A DNA stretch of 64,000 bases from Polaromonas sp. (GTDB taxonomy: Bacteria > Pseudomonadota > Gammaproteobacteria > Burkholderiales > Burkholderiaceae_C): contig NZ_JAQSDN010000033.1 in the NCBI RefSeq assembly GCF_029945925.1, positions 1-64,000 of the forward strand, in the 5' to 3' direction. The position numbers were made by a program, and so were the translations under genes. Below are positions 42,845-55,318 of the stretch, piece after piece; positions within the stretch are counted from its first letter, which is position 1, and each line of letters opens with the position of its first letter. The notes under the pieces are model-generated. The model made no database searches and had not been told where the DNA came from. It saw nothing but the letters and a program-made list of their open reading frames with translations.

Positions 42845-43960
42845 ATGGACCTGCCGAACAAGACCAACCCCGCCCTGAACACCGAAAAAGCCAAGGCCCT
42901 GCAAGCCGCGCTGGCCCAGATCGAGAAGCAGTTCGGCAAAGGCACCATCATGAAACTGGGCGCCGGCGAGGTGATCGAGGACATCCAGGTGGTCTCCACC
43001 GGCTCGCTGGGCCTGGACATCGCGCTCGGCGTCGGCGGCCTGCCGCGCGGCCGGGTGGTTGAAATCTACGGTCCGGAATCGTCCGGCAAAACCACGCTGA
43101 CCCTGCAGGTGATTGCCGAAATGCAGAAACTCGGTGGCACCTGCGCCTTTGTAGATGCCGAACACGCGCTGGACATCCAGTACGCCCAGAAACTCGGCGT
43201 GAACCTGCAGGAACTGCTGATTTCCCAGCCCGACACCGGCGAACAGGCGCTGGAAATTGTCGATTCGCTGACCCGCTCCGGTGCGGTCGACCTGATCGTG
43301 GTCGACTCGGTGGCGGCGCTGACACCCAAGGCCGAACTCGAAGGCGAAATGGGCGACTCGCTGCCCGGTCTGCAGGCCCGATTGATGAGCCAGGCGCTGC
43401 GCAAGCTGACGGCGCACATCAAGAAGGCCAACTGCATGGTCATCTTCATCAACCAGATCCGCATGAAGATCGGCGTGATGTTCGGCAGCCCCGAAACCAC
43501 CACCGGCGGCAATGCGCTGAAGTTCTACGCCTCGGTGCGGCTGGACATCCGCCGCATCGGCTCGATCAAGAAAGGCGAGGAGGTGGTCGGCAACGAAACC
43601 CGGGTCAAGGTGGTCAAGAACAAGGTGGCTTCACCGTTCAAGATGGCGGAGTTCGACATCCTCTACGGCGAAGGCATCAGCCGCCTGGGCGAGGTGCTGG
43701 ACCTCGGTGTGGCCGGCCACATCGTTGAAAAAGCCGGCGCCTGGTATGCCTTCAACGGCGAAAAAATCGGCCAGGGCCGCGACAACTCGCGCGAATTCCT
43801 GAAGGAAAACCCGGAACTGGCGATGGAAATCGAAAACAAGGTGCGCGAGTCGCTGGGCATTCCCTTGATCCAGGAGGCGGTCGGCAACAAACCGGAAAAG
43901 GCGGAGAAGGTCGAAAAAGCAGACAAGGCTGAAAAAGCACCCAAAGTCGCGGCCGCCTGA
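42845..43960 (+). CDS. recA: Recombinase RecA
   Basis: A 371-residue Rec[22 protein letters not shown], Walker [31 protein letters not shown] with the L1 loop [58 protein letters not shown] (L2), and the acidic C-terminus [17 protein letters not shown], here in a repeated Lys/Glu/Ala form. It drives strand exchange and LexA autocleavage. GGAGTTTTTCC precedes the ATG. recX lies downstream by 108 bases, with a repeat copy between. Confidence 0.99.
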   Translation: MDLPNKTNPALNTEKAKALQAALAQIEKQFGKGTIMKLGAGEVIEDIQVVSTGSLGLDIALGVGGLPRGRVVEIYGPESSGKTTLTLQVIAEMQKLGGTCAFVDAEHALDIQYAQKLGVNLQELLISQPDTGEQALEIVDSLTRSGAVDLIVVDSVAALTPKAELEGEMGDSLPGLQARLMSQALRKLTAHIKKANCMVIFINQIRMKIGVMFGSPETTTGGNALKFYASVRLDIRRIGSIKKGEEVVGNETRVKVVKNKVASPFKMAEFDILYGEGISRLGEVLDLGVAGHIVEKAGAWYAFNGEKIGQGRDNSREFLKENPELAMEIENKVRESLGIPLIQEAVGNKPEKAEKVEKADKAEKAPKVAAA

Positions 43961-43991
43961 GAAGACGGGGCTGGCATGTCAGGTTTAATGC

Positions 43992-44049
43992 CAAATCAGG
44001 ACCCAGCCCTTGTCTATATTGCGCGAGGAGCTATCAAAACAGGAGTGAT
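43992..44049 (+). repeat. Dispersed GCAGCTAT repeat, copy 8
   Basis: AAATCAGGACCCAGCCCTTG, then ATTGCGCGAGGAGCTATCAA and AGGAGTGA, between recA and recX. Its last bases (AGGAGTGATTGAGGG) may supply recX with ribosome-binding sequence. Confidence 0.7.
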
Positions 44050-44067
44050 TGAGGGCGGAATGTCGGC

Positions 44068-44544
44068 ATGACAACGGACAAAACTCCCGCGGCACCGGGT
44101 TTCGGCCTGTCCCTTAAAGGCCGGGCCTTGCGCTGTCTCGCACAACGCGAACATTCGCGCGCCGAGCTGGAGCGCAAGCTGGCTGCACATGCCGAGTCGC
44201 CCGAGCAGCTGGCCCAGGTGCTGGACGATCTGCAGGCGAAAGACTTCATCAGCGAGGCGCGGGTGGTGGAATCGGTCATCAACCGGCGCGCCGCGCGTTT
44301 TGGCGCAGCGCGCATTCGCCATGAGTTGCAGGGCAAGGGCCTGGCGGCCGAGGCGGTAGCCGAAGCCGTGAGCAGCCTGAAAGCCAGTGAAGTCGAACGC
44401 GCCCGTGAGGTCTGGCGCAGGAAGTTCGGCGAACCGGCGGCAGACGCGGCAGCCCGCGGCAAACAGATGCGTTTTCTGGCGGCACGCGGTTTTGGTGCAG
44501 AGGCGATTCGCCGCGTGGTGCGCGCTGACGCCGACGAGCTGTAA
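44068..44544 (+). CDS. recX: Regulatory protein RecX
   Basis: A 158-residue RecX, inhibitor of RecA filaments. Typical three-helix repeats: SLKGRALRCLAQREHSRAELERKLAAH, QVLDDLQAKDFISEARVVESVINRRAARFGAARIRHELQGKGL and RKQMRFLAARGFGAEAIRRVV. The order recA-recX on one strand is the expected one, and the distance suggests read-through from recA. Confidence 0.95.
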   Translation: MTTDKTPAAPGFGLSLKGRALRCLAQREHSRAELERKLAAHAESPEQLAQVLDDLQAKDFISEARVVESVINRRAARFGAARIRHELQGKGLAAEAVAEAVSSLKASEVERAREVWRRKFGEPAADAAARGKQMRFLAARGFGAEAIRRVVRADADEL

Positions 44545-44603
44545 GGGGCAGGGTCGGTGCGCCGCGCCGCCTATTGCGGCACCTGCCCCAAGTTCGTGCC
44601 ACC

Positions 44604-45653
44604 TCAGCGGCCAGTACCCAGCAATTTACCGTTGACGGTTTGTCCGTAGAGTGAGAATTCACTGTCGTGGAACTTCTTGCGCGTGTCACTGACATTGCCG
44701 GTAAAGCGCGGATCCTGCGGACGCTCGTGGCCGTTCATGAAGGTGGCTACGTCCCAGGCCTCCTGGTTGCTCAGCGTGCCGCCCTGGCCTAATGGCATAT
44801 TGGCCTTGATGAAAGCGGTGGCATTGTCGACCTGATGCATCCCGGCGCCCCAGTTGAATGACTGCGGACCCCACAGCGGTGGAAACACCTGCATCTCGCC
44901 GGAGCGCTGGCCTTGGCCATCCGCGCCGTGACACAGCGCGCACCTGGATTCATACACCGCTTGCCCACGCGAAAAATCCGGCACCTGGGGTGGCTTGGCC
45001 AACTTTTTGTAGCCGCTTCCTGGCAGCCTGGCACCCACCGGCGCCCCCGTAGCCATCCAGTAGGAATAAGCCTCCAGCGCCACCAGCACGTCGCTGCCCT
45101 CAGGCGGCGCCTTGCCGTTCATGCTGTAGATGAAGCAGCCGCGCAGGCGCTCGGCAAAGCTGTCCACGTGCCTGGTCTTGGCCCGGTAGGCAGGGTAGAG
45201 CGGGTAAGCCCCCCACATGGGCGCCGAGCCAGCCAGCCGCCCTGCGTCAAGGTGGCAATTGACGCAGTTCAGCGAATTGCCGACGAATGCCTTGGCGTTG
45301 AGGCCGGTACGCAAAAAGATCTGCTCGCCCGCGCGAATCACCGCGCCCATTTCCGTGTCCGGGATCTTGCGGTCGTCAGGCGGGGCGAAGCGCGTTGGCG
45401 CAGCGATGACCGCGGTGGCAGCAGCACCGGGGGGTGCACTGGCCACCCGCGTGGATGCTGCGCTGGGAGGTGCCGCCGTGGTGGCCGCCCGTGTGGGCGA
45501 GTCCCGCCCAGTGAGGTTCAGGCCCAGTGCGATGACTGCCAGCGTGCCCAGCATGGACGCGGCAAAGACGAACAGGCCCAGTGTCGCAACAGACATGGGG
45601 ACCTTGGGCACCGGGGCTGCCGGGGTGGGCGGTGCGGAAGTACTCGGTTCCAT
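44604..45653 (-). CDS. tsdA: Diheme cytochrome c, thiosulfate dehydrogenase (TsdA)-like
   Basis: About 349 residues. A hydrophobic segment (about 19-45) anchors or exports it, then a Pro/Ala/Thr-rich linker, then two heme-binding CxxCH motifs: CVNCH (130-134) and CALCH (238-242). Between them LRGCFIYSMNGKAPP carries C173 in the position of the cysteine that ligates the active-site heme of TsdA. TsdA oxidises two thiosulfates to tetrathionate. Start: ATG at 45653 or GTG at 45656; both overlap the stop of the upstream cytochrome gene. That upstream gene fits TsdB. The family call is moderately strong. Confidence 0.78.
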   Translation of the reverse strand: MEPSTSAPPTPAAPVPKVPMSVATLGLFVFAASMLGTLAVIALGLNLTGRDSPTRAATTAAPPSAASTRVASAPPGAAATAVIAAPTRFAPPDDRKIPDTEMGAVIRAGEQIFLRTGLNAKAFVGNSLNCVNCHLDAGRLAGSAPMWGAYPLYPAYRAKTRHVDSFAERLRGCFIYSMNGKAPPEGSDVLVALEAYSYWMATGAPVGARLPGSGYKKLAKPPQVPDFSRGQAVYESRCALCHGADGQGQRSGEMQVFPPLWGPQSFNWGAGMHQVDNATAFIKANMPLGQGGTLSNQEAWDVATFMNGHERPQDPRFTGNVSDTRKKFHDSEFSLYGQTVNGKLLGTGR

Positions 45654-46426
45654 CACTTGGCTCCCTGGCGCGCCTGCGATGCGGGGGTCGCCGAGGCGGG
45701 CTTGGCATGGAGCTGCGCGTAATAGGCGGACAGGGCCTGCACGTCTTCTGTGCTGAGCTTGCGCGCAATGTCGCGCATCACCCCCAGCGGTCCGGGGGGA
45801 CGGGTGCCGTCTTTCCAGGCCTGGATCTGCGCCTGCAGGTAGTCCGTCGGCAGGAGGGCAATCGGTGGAAACTGGCTGCCCACGCCTTCACCGGCGGTGC
45901 CGTGGCACTGCGCACAGGCGGGCAGCTGATCGGCCCAGCGCCCGCGCTGGGCAAGCCAGCCGCCAGCGTCGTTCGCGGCTGGCGGCGGCGCGGCGATCGG
46001 GCGCACGCGAGTTGGCAAGCCACTGAAGTACGCTGCCGTGCTGGCACGCTCTTCCGGCGAAAGGCCTTTCGCAATCGGCCCCATCACTGCGTTTTGCCGC
46101 CGGTCATCGGCAAAGGCATCGAGTTGTGCCAGCAGATAGCCGAAACCGGTGCCGGCCAAGGGCGGGAAGGCGGCCATACCCTCGCCCTTTGCACCATGGC
46201 AACTCACGCAGGCGGTCACCGACGGTGGCTTGCCCGCACGCGCAAGCTGCTCGCCCGCCTTGGCGATACCACGCGCCGCTGCTGCGGGCACCGGACTTTT
46301 TGTGGCGGTGGTGGGTTCGTCGGCGTTGGCGGCCGGGTAGCTGAGCGCCAGCAGCAGTGCCACAGGCACCCAGTGCCGCCGAAGCGCGGTGCGCACCGTA
46401 GGCCGGAAAAACAAGAAAGGAGTCAT
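45653..46426 (-). CDS. tsdB: Diheme cytochrome c4-like protein, TsdB-like
   Basis: About 257 residues from the ATG at 46426; GAATTC...AACCCC lacks a clear RBS. A signal-like hydrophobic segment (about 20-36, ending ANADE) is followed by two CxxCH heme sites, CVSCH (73-77) and CAQCH (171-175), with methionine-containing FPPLAGTGFGYLLAQLDAFADDRRQNAVMGP, the layout of a c4-type two-domain cytochrome. In sulfur-oxidising bacteria TsdB accepts electrons from TsdA. The order tsdB-tsdA and the one-base overlap fit co-expression. The frame further upstream runs through the 164-bp palindromic element and is rejected as coding. Confidence 0.75.
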   Translation of the reverse strand: MTPFLFFRPTVRTALRRHWVPVALLLALSYPAANADEPTTATKSPVPAAAARGIAKAGEQLARAGKPPSVTACVSCHGAKGEGMAAFPPLAGTGFGYLLAQLDAFADDRRQNAVMGPIAKGLSPEERASTAAYFSGLPTRVRPIAAPPPAANDAGGWLAQRGRWADQLPACAQCHGTAGEGVGSQFPPIALLPTDYLQAQIQAWKDGTRPPGPLGVMRDIARKLSTEDVQALSAYYAQLHAKPASATPASQARQGAK

Positions 46427-46485
46427 GGCCTTGTGGGGGTTCAATTCGAAGGAGCTTGTCCTCTGTCGGTTCAGTTGATGGCGTC

Positions 46486-46649
46486 TAGTGCAGTGTTGCA
46501 TTCTTGATGGCACATTTAAAACCGATGGATTTTTGCTCAGGGCTAGGCGCAAACCACAGCGATACCCGCAGGTATCGCGCGGATTTGCAACAACGCCCTG
46601 AGCGAAAAGACGCGGTTTTAAGTGCCAGATAGAGTGCAACACTGCACTA
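46486..46649. mobile_element. 164-bp palindromic MITE-like element with TA at both ends
   Basis: TAGTGCAGTGTTGCA at the left end and TGCAACACTGCACTA at the right end are perfect inverted repeats of 15 bases. The arms continue to pair: TTTAAAACCG with CGGTTTTAA, TTTTTGCTCAGGGC with GCCCTGAGCGAAAA, and the centre is GCGATACC-CGCA-GGTATCGC. The whole element is one long hairpin without a coding frame. TA at each end is the target site used by IS630/Tc1-mariner-type elements. Confidence 0.8.
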
Positions 46650-46752
46650 CCATAGACTCGGCCCGGCGGCGTCCTTGTCGGACAAGCGCTTGTCTGCAAT
46701 GGGGGCGCGGCACTGTGGAATGGCCCGCCGTGGGTCCAAACAATCAACTATT

Positions 46753-46812
46753 CAGGCCATCGAGAGCCGCCAGCGCCAATGGGTAAGCGCGGGCAGCTAC
46801 TCAAGAGTCCAT
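46753..46812 (+). repeat. Dispersed GCAGCTAT repeat, copy 9
   Basis: CAGGCCATCGAGAGCCGCCA, then TAAGCGCGGGCAGCTACTCA and AGAGTCCA. The most diverged copy; keeps GCGCGGGCAGCTA. Confidence 0.5.
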
Positions 46813-46837
46813 GGTGGCCACAAGCGGGGCCGCGACC

Positions 46838-47761
46838 TCAAAGCCCCAGCATCAACTCGAGGTTTTGCACGGCAGCGCCGGAAGCGCCCTTGCCGAGGTT
46901 GTCGAGCCTGGCAATCAGCACCGCGTGGCGGAACTCCTCATTGCCGAACACCCGCAATTCCATCTTGTTGGTGTCGTTCAGCGCGAGCGCGTCTATCGAG
47001 GTGTTGTCACCCACCGGCTCGACCGTGACCCATTGGCTGCCCGCGTAGTGGCGCGCCAGCGCGTCCTGCAGCTGCGCCGCCGTTGGCTGGCCAGGCAGCA
47101 GGTCCAGGTGCAGCGGCAGTTGCACCAGCATGCCCTGTTTGAAGTTGCCAACCGAAGGCGTGAACACCGGGCGGCGGGTCAAGCCCGTGTATTTCATGAT
47201 TTCCGGCAGGTGTTTGTGCTGGAGGTTCAGGCCGTAGATCTGGTATGGCGGCGCCTTGCCGGCCTCATAGTCTTCAATCATGGTGCGGCCACCACCCGAG
47301 TAGCCGCTGACTGCGGGCAATGCCAATGGGTAGTCCCGGGGCAACAGGCCGGCATCGACCAGCGGGCGAATCAGGGCGATTGCGCCGGTCGAATAACAGC
47401 CGGGGTTGGCCACGCGGTCGGCCTGGGCCACGGCTTCGCGCTGGCCGGCGGCGAGTTCCGGAAAACCAAAGACCCAGCCCGGCGCCGTGCGGTGCGCCGT
47501 CGAGGCGTCGATGATCTTCGGTCCCATTTTTCCGCTGCTGCGCGCCAGGTCGTCGATCATGGCCACCGATTCCCGTGCCGCGTCATCGTGCAGGCACAGC
47601 ACCACCAAGTCGACCGTGCCCATCAGCGCGCGCTTGGCGGCCGCGTCCTTGCGCAACTCCGGCGCGATGCTCACCAGTTCGATGGCGGGCATGGCTTGCA
47701 GGCGTTCCCGGATCTGCAGACCCGTGGTTCCTGCTTCGCCGTCGATAAAGACCTTGGCCAT
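46838..47761 (-). CDS. argC: N-acetyl-gamma-glutamyl-phosphate reductase, short type
   Basis: About 307 residues from the ATG at 47761; the frame's earlier start at 47824 overlaps the promoter. It reduces N-acetylglutamyl phosphate in arginine synthesis. The nucleotide-binding start is [19 protein letters not shown], the catalytic cysteine is in [20 protein letters not shown], and [15 protein letters not shown] and [12 protein letters not shown] follow. This is the shorter class of ArgC. It is isolated from other arg genes and diverges from sucC. Confidence 0.95.
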   Translation of the reverse strand: MAKVFIDGEAGTTGLQIRERLQAMPAIELVSIAPELRKDAAAKRALMGTVDLVVLCLHDDAARESVAMIDDLARSSGKMGPKIIDASTAHRTAPGWVFGFPELAAGQREAVAQADRVANPGCYSTGAIALIRPLVDAGLLPRDYPLALPAVSGYSGGGRTMIEDYEAGKAPPYQIYGLNLQHKHLPEIMKYTGLTRRPVFTPSVGNFKQGMLVQLPLHLDLLPGQPTAAQLQDALARHYAGSQWVTVEPVGDNTSIDALALNDTNKMELRVFGNEEFRHAVLIARLDNLGKGASGAAVQNLELMLGL

Positions 47762-47807
47762 GTGGCTTCTTCCTGTGGAAAGTGCTGATAAGAGCGGTGT
47801 AAGCCGC

Positions 47808-47822
47808 GCACAAAAATTGTGC
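47808..47822. promoter_or_regulatory. Palindrome GCACAA-AAA-TTGTGC upstream of argC and sucC
   Basis: A perfect inverted repeat of six bases with a three-base centre, 47 bases upstream of argC and 137 before sucC, in the divergent promoter region. It looks like an operator, but I cannot name the protein. Confidence 0.45.
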
Positions 47823-47958
47823 ATCGCAACATGATACAGTTCTGCGCTGCTGCGTGCAGTGACCGAAGGCGTTACATTTTGGTGAATTCTGCGGAAATGT
47901 GGCAGATTGACATCACTTCGGTGAACGCCCCTTTTTACCGACTCCTGGAAGTAATTTC

Positions 47959-49119
<1,161 letters not shown>

Positions 49120-49134
49120 GCCAGGAGAACCAAC

Positions 49135-50028
49135 ATGTCGATCTACATCAACAAAAACACCAAAGTCATCACGCAGGGCATCACCGGCAAGACCGGCCAG
49201 TTCCACACGCGCATGTGCCGCGACTATGCCAATGGCAAAGAGTGCTTTGTCGCTGGCGTGAACCCGAAGAAAGCCGGCGAAGACTTTGAAGGCATCCCGA
49301 TTTTTGCCAATGTGACCGAGGCCGCCAAGGCCACCGGCGCCACGGTGTCGGTGATTTATGTGCCGCCGGCCGGCGCCGCTGCAGCGATCTGGGAAGCCGT
49401 GGAAGCCAACCTCGACCTGGCGATCTGCATTACCGAAGGCATCCCCGTGCGCGACATGCTGGAAGTGCGCAACCGCATGAAGGCCAAGGAAGCGGCCGGC
49501 GGCAAGAAAACCCTGCTGCTGGGTCCCAACTGCCCCGGACTGATCACGCCCGAAGAAATCAAGATCGGCATCATGCCCGGCCACATTCACCGCAAGGGCC
49601 GCATCGGCGTGGTCAGCCGCTCCGGCACGCTGACTTATGAAGCCGTGGCCCAGCTGACCGAAATCGGCCTGGGCCAGTCCAGTGCCGTCGGCATTGGCGG
49701 CGACCCGATCAACGGACTGAAACACATCGACGTGATGCGCGCCTTCAATGACGACCCGGACACCGATGCCGTCATCATGATCGGCGAAATCGGCGGACCG
49801 GACGAGGCTGAAGCGGCCATCTGGTGCAAGGCCAACATGAAAAAGCCGATCGTCGGCTTCATCGCTGGCGTCACGGCCCCTGCCGGCAAACGCATGGGCC
49901 ACGCCGGCGCGCTGATCTCGGGCGGTGCCGACACGGCGGACGCCAAGCTGGCCATCATGGAAGAATGCGGCTTTACCATCACGCGCAATCCTTCGGAAAT
50001 GGCAAAGCTGCTCAAGGCGCTGCTCTAA
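49135..50028 (+). CDS. sucD: Succinyl-CoA synthetase subunit alpha
   Basis: A 297-residue protein: [29 protein letters not shown] (CoA-binding Rossmann), [44 protein letters not shown] and the active-site histidine loop [26 protein letters not shown] precedes the ATG. It ends the sucCD operon; the terminator at 50063 follows. Confidence 0.99.
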   Translation: MSIYINKNTKVITQGITGKTGQFHTRMCRDYANGKECFVAGVNPKKAGEDFEGIPIFANVTEAAKATGATVSVIYVPPAGAAAAIWEAVEANLDLAICITEGIPVRDMLEVRNRMKAKEAAGGKKTLLLGPNCPGLITPEEIKIGIMPGHIHRKGRIGVVSRSGTLTYEAVAQLTEIGLGQSSAVGIGGDPINGLKHIDVMRAFNDDPDTDAVIMIGEIGGPDEAEAAIWCKANMKKPIVGFIAGVTAPAGKRMGHAGALISGGADTADAKLAIMEECGFTITRNPSEMAKLLKALL

Positions 50029-50062
50029 ATTTTCGCGTATTGCGGTTAGCCACAACAGACAG

Positions 50063-50095
50063 ACCGGTTGTCATCGCTGACAATCGGTTTTTTTT
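50063..50095 (+). terminator. Rho-independent terminator after sucD
   Basis: ACCGGTTGTCA and TGACAATCGGT pair (one G-T) around TCGC, followed by eight T. It separates sucCD from the TerC gene. Confidence 0.92.
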
Positions 50096-50115
50096 GATTT
50101 TTCTGAGAGGTTTCC

Positions 50116-50817
50116 ATGGAAGAGTTCATGACGGCTGGCTTCTGGCTCGCGGTTGGCCAGATCATCATGATCGACATCCTGCTGGGTGGCGACAACGCGG
50201 TGGTGATCGCCCTGGCATGCCGGAACCTGCCTCCCAAGCAGCGCACCAAGGGCATTATCTATGGCACCATGGGTGCGATTGTCCTGCGTGTGATCCTGAT
50301 CGCCTTTGCGCTTGCCTTGCTGGCCGTGCCCTACCTCAAGATCGTGGGCGCGCTGCTGCTGCTCTGGATTGGCGTGAAGCTGCTGCAACCGGAAGACGAG
50401 GGCGACCACAACATCAGCTCCAGCGACAAGCTCTGGGGGGCTGTCAAAACCGTGATCATTGCCGATTTGGTGATGAGCGTCGACAACGTCCTGGCCATTG
50501 CAGGCGCTGCGCAGGGCGCCCATCAGGACCATCAACTGGCACTGGTGATTTTCGGCTTGCTGGTCAGTATTCCCATCATTGTCTGGGGCAGCCAGCTGGT
50601 TCTCAAGCTGATGGGGCGCTTTCCGATTGTGATCACCCTGGGCGCCATGTTGCTGGGCTGGATTGCCGGCCAGATGGCTTACACCGACCCGGCGATCAAG
50701 GCCTACCTGCCTGACTCGGCGGTCTGGAGCTATGCGGCGGCAGTAGCCGGCGCCTTGCTGGTGCTGGCAGCGGGCAAAATCCTGCAGGCACGTCACAAGC
50801 CGGCCGACGCGGCCTGA
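50116..50817 (+). CDS. TerC-family integral membrane protein
   Basis: A 233-residue protein with about seven hydrophobic segments. The acidic signature MIDILLGGDNAVVIALACRNLP and the second copy VIIADLVMSVDNVLAIAGAA are the hallmark of the TerC/YjbE family, in which these aspartates probably bind manganese or other metal ions. The gene follows the sucD terminator by about 20 bases, with GAGAGG before the ATG. Probably a metal exporter; the tellurite link in the family name is not established for this branch. Confidence 0.92.
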   Translation: MEEFMTAGFWLAVGQIIMIDILLGGDNAVVIALACRNLPPKQRTKGIIYGTMGAIVLRVILIAFALALLAVPYLKIVGALLLLWIGVKLLQPEDEGDHNISSSDKLWGAVKTVIIADLVMSVDNVLAIAGAAQGAHQDHQLALVIFGLLVSIPIIVWGSQLVLKLMGRFPIVITLGAMLLGWIAGQMAYTDPAIKAYLPDSAVWSYAAAVAGALLVLAAGKILQARHKPADAA

Positions 50818-51053
50818 GTCCCGGCCACCGCCGGGCTGCAGGCACGCAGCCCCGGCGCCAGCGGCACCAATTTGCAACACAAGCCTCTGGCCGTGTGCAA
50901 AAGTCCCTTGTCCGCGTTCTTGGCGTCTGTTAATGTCCAAAGGCGGTGAATTTGTAACCGGCGTGTAACGCTGGCCGGGTGACAAGAGCGCAAAAAAGAA
51001 GCCGGCGCGGCTGGCGCACGGTCTGGCGAACCAGGACAAAAGGCGGGACGGAC

Positions 51054-53756
<2,703 letters not shown>

Positions 53757-53766
53757 CAAAAACACG

Positions 53767-54552
53767 ATGATTTACGAGATTTGCACCCAGACAGACCCCG
53801 GTTTAACCCGGGACAACAACGAAGACTCCGTCACGTTTGATGCCCCGACCCGCCTCTGCATTCTGGCTGACGGCATGGGTGGCTACAACGCGGGGGAAAT
53901 CGCCAGCGGCATGGCGACGGCATTTATCAAGTCCGAATTGGGGCGCTGGCTGGCGCAGGCTGGTAAGCATGCGAACGGCAAGGAGGTGCGGAGGGCGATG
54001 GAGATCTGTGTTGAAAACGCCAATCATTCCATTTTCAACGCAGCCAACTCCAACCCGCAGTACTCGGGCATGGGCACCACGCTGGTGGTCGGTGTGTTCC
54101 AGAACACCCGCCTGATGCTGGGTCACATTGGCGATTCGCGCTGTTACCGCTTGCGGGGTGGCCAGCTCGAGCAGATCACCAAGGACCATTCCCTGCTACA
54201 GGAGCAGATCGACGCGGGACTGATCACACCTGAACAGGCGCTGACTTCGGTGAACAAGAATCTGGTGACGCGGGCTTTGGGTGTGGAGGACGCGGTGTTG
54301 CTGGAAGTCAACGAACACCGTGTGGAGCTGGGCGATATTTACCTGATGTGCTCTGATGGCCTGTCCGACATGATCAGTGACGAGGCGATTGCGGCTATTC
54401 TATCGGGATCGAAGTCGCTGGAGCAGGGCGCCAGGCAGCTTGTTGCTGCGGCCAACGACAGCGGCGGTCGGGATAATATTTCGGTATTGCTGGCACAGGC
54501 CAAGGAGGCCTCCGTCAAGCGCGGCCTGCTGTCCAGAATGCTGGGGAAATAG
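53767..54552 (+). CDS. PP2C-family Ser/Thr phosphatase
   Basis: A 261-residue metal-dependent phosphatase. Motifs: EICTQTDPGLTRDNNEDSVTFD, ILADGMGGYNAGEIAS, GTTLVVGVFQNTRLMLGHIGDSRCYRLRGGQLEQITKDHS, LMCSDGLSDMI and NDSGGRDNISVLLAQ; the metal-binding aspartates D-E-D/D-G-x-G/D-G/D-N are all there. No membrane segment, so it acts in the cytoplasm, most simply on targets of the upstream kinase. The ATG lies ten bases after the kinase stop, so they are cotranscribed. Confidence 0.95.
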   Translation: MIYEICTQTDPGLTRDNNEDSVTFDAPTRLCILADGMGGYNAGEIASGMATAFIKSELGRWLAQAGKHANGKEVRRAMEICVENANHSIFNAANSNPQYSGMGTTLVVGVFQNTRLMLGHIGDSRCYRLRGGQLEQITKDHSLLQEQIDAGLITPEQALTSVNKNLVTRALGVEDAVLLEVNEHRVELGDIYLMCSDGLSDMISDEAIAAILSGSKSLEQGARQLVAAANDSGGRDNISVLLAQAKEASVKRGLLSRMLGK

Positions 54553-54592
54553 TCCGATTGAGTGACATATTAAAAATAGACAGGAGTCGGCC

Positions 54593-55255
54593 ATGCCGAA
54601 AATGATCGTCTCTATTGACGGCGTTGTGATCAAAGAGGTTCAGTTGACCAAGGACCGCACGTCCCTCGGGCGCCGTCCTTACAACGACATCGTCATTGAC
54701 AACCTGGCCGTCAGTGGGGAGCACGCCGTTCTGCAGATGTCCGGCAACGAGGTTTTTGTTGAGGACCTGAACAGCACCAATGGCACCTATCTCAACGGCA
54801 AGGCTGTCAAGAAGCAGCAGCTCAACAACGGTGACACCGTCGAAATCGGCAAGTACAAGATCAAGTATGTCAACGAAGCCGCGAGTGCGGGCTTTGAGAA
54901 AACGATGATCATCAAGGCCGGCTCGGCCGGGTTGGTCGCGCCTGCGGGGGCCGCCACGGCCCCGGCAGCGCCTGCACCTGTCGATGGGGCGGGCACCAGC
55001 GCAGCCATCAAGGTCATGTCGGGCGCAGCCGCCGGCCGCGAAGTCGCCTTGGTCAAGGTGGTCACCACCATCGGCAAGCCCGGGGTGGCGGTTGCGGCCA
55101 TCACCAAGCGGCCGCATGGTTTTGTCGTGGCGCATGTGGAAGGGGACAACAAACCCACGCTGAACGGAACGCACATTGGTGTCGAGCCTGTACCGCTGAA
55201 AAATGGCGATGTCCTTGAGTTGGCGGGCACGCAAATGCAATTCGTCCAGCGCTGA
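54593..55255 (+). CDS. FHA-domain protein
   Basis: A 220-residue protein. An N-terminal FHA domain (about 1-95): DGVVIKEVQLTKDRTSLGRRPYNDIVIDNLAVSGEHAVLQMSGNEVFVEDLNSTNGTYLNGKAVKK, with GRRPYNDI, SGEHA and NSTNGT loops that bind phosphothreonine. An Ala/Pro-rich linker (about 120-140) leads to a second FHA-like half (about 142-218, VALVKVVTTIGKPGVAVAAI, GDVLELAGTQMQFVQ). It is probably a phospho-reader for the kinase. AGGAG precedes the ATG; 40 bases separate it from the phosphatase gene. Confidence 0.92.
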   Translation: MPKMIVSIDGVVIKEVQLTKDRTSLGRRPYNDIVIDNLAVSGEHAVLQMSGNEVFVEDLNSTNGTYLNGKAVKKQQLNNGDTVEIGKYKIKYVNEAASAGFEKTMIIKAGSAGLVAPAGAATAPAAPAPVDGAGTSAAIKVMSGAAAGREVALVKVVTTIGKPGVAVAAITKRPHGFVVAHVEGDNKPTLNGTHIGVEPVPLKNGDVLELAGTQMQFVQR

Positions 55256-55318
55256 CCAGGCTGGTTCCCCGCGTTCGGCCGGAAAACCACTGCAAATCGC
55301 GGCTCTTCACGAAGCCTT

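Larger units (their letters stand above)
46427..46837. other. Intergenic region between cytochrome and argC genes
   Basis: Both flanking genes are on the minus strand and leave 411 bases. It contains a 164-bp palindromic element (46486-46649), a GCAGCTAT repeat (46753-46812), and otherwise only promoter-sized DNA for the cytochrome pair. No gene. Confidence 0.6.

Noticed and set aside
46427..46747. 107-residue extension of the TsdB-like cytochrome
   Set aside because: It runs through the palindromic element; the signal peptide begins at the ATG at 46426.
50029..50115. Manganese (yybP-ykoY) riboswitch before the TerC gene
   Set aside because: Only 87 bases, mostly the sucD terminator; no room or motif for the riboswitch.
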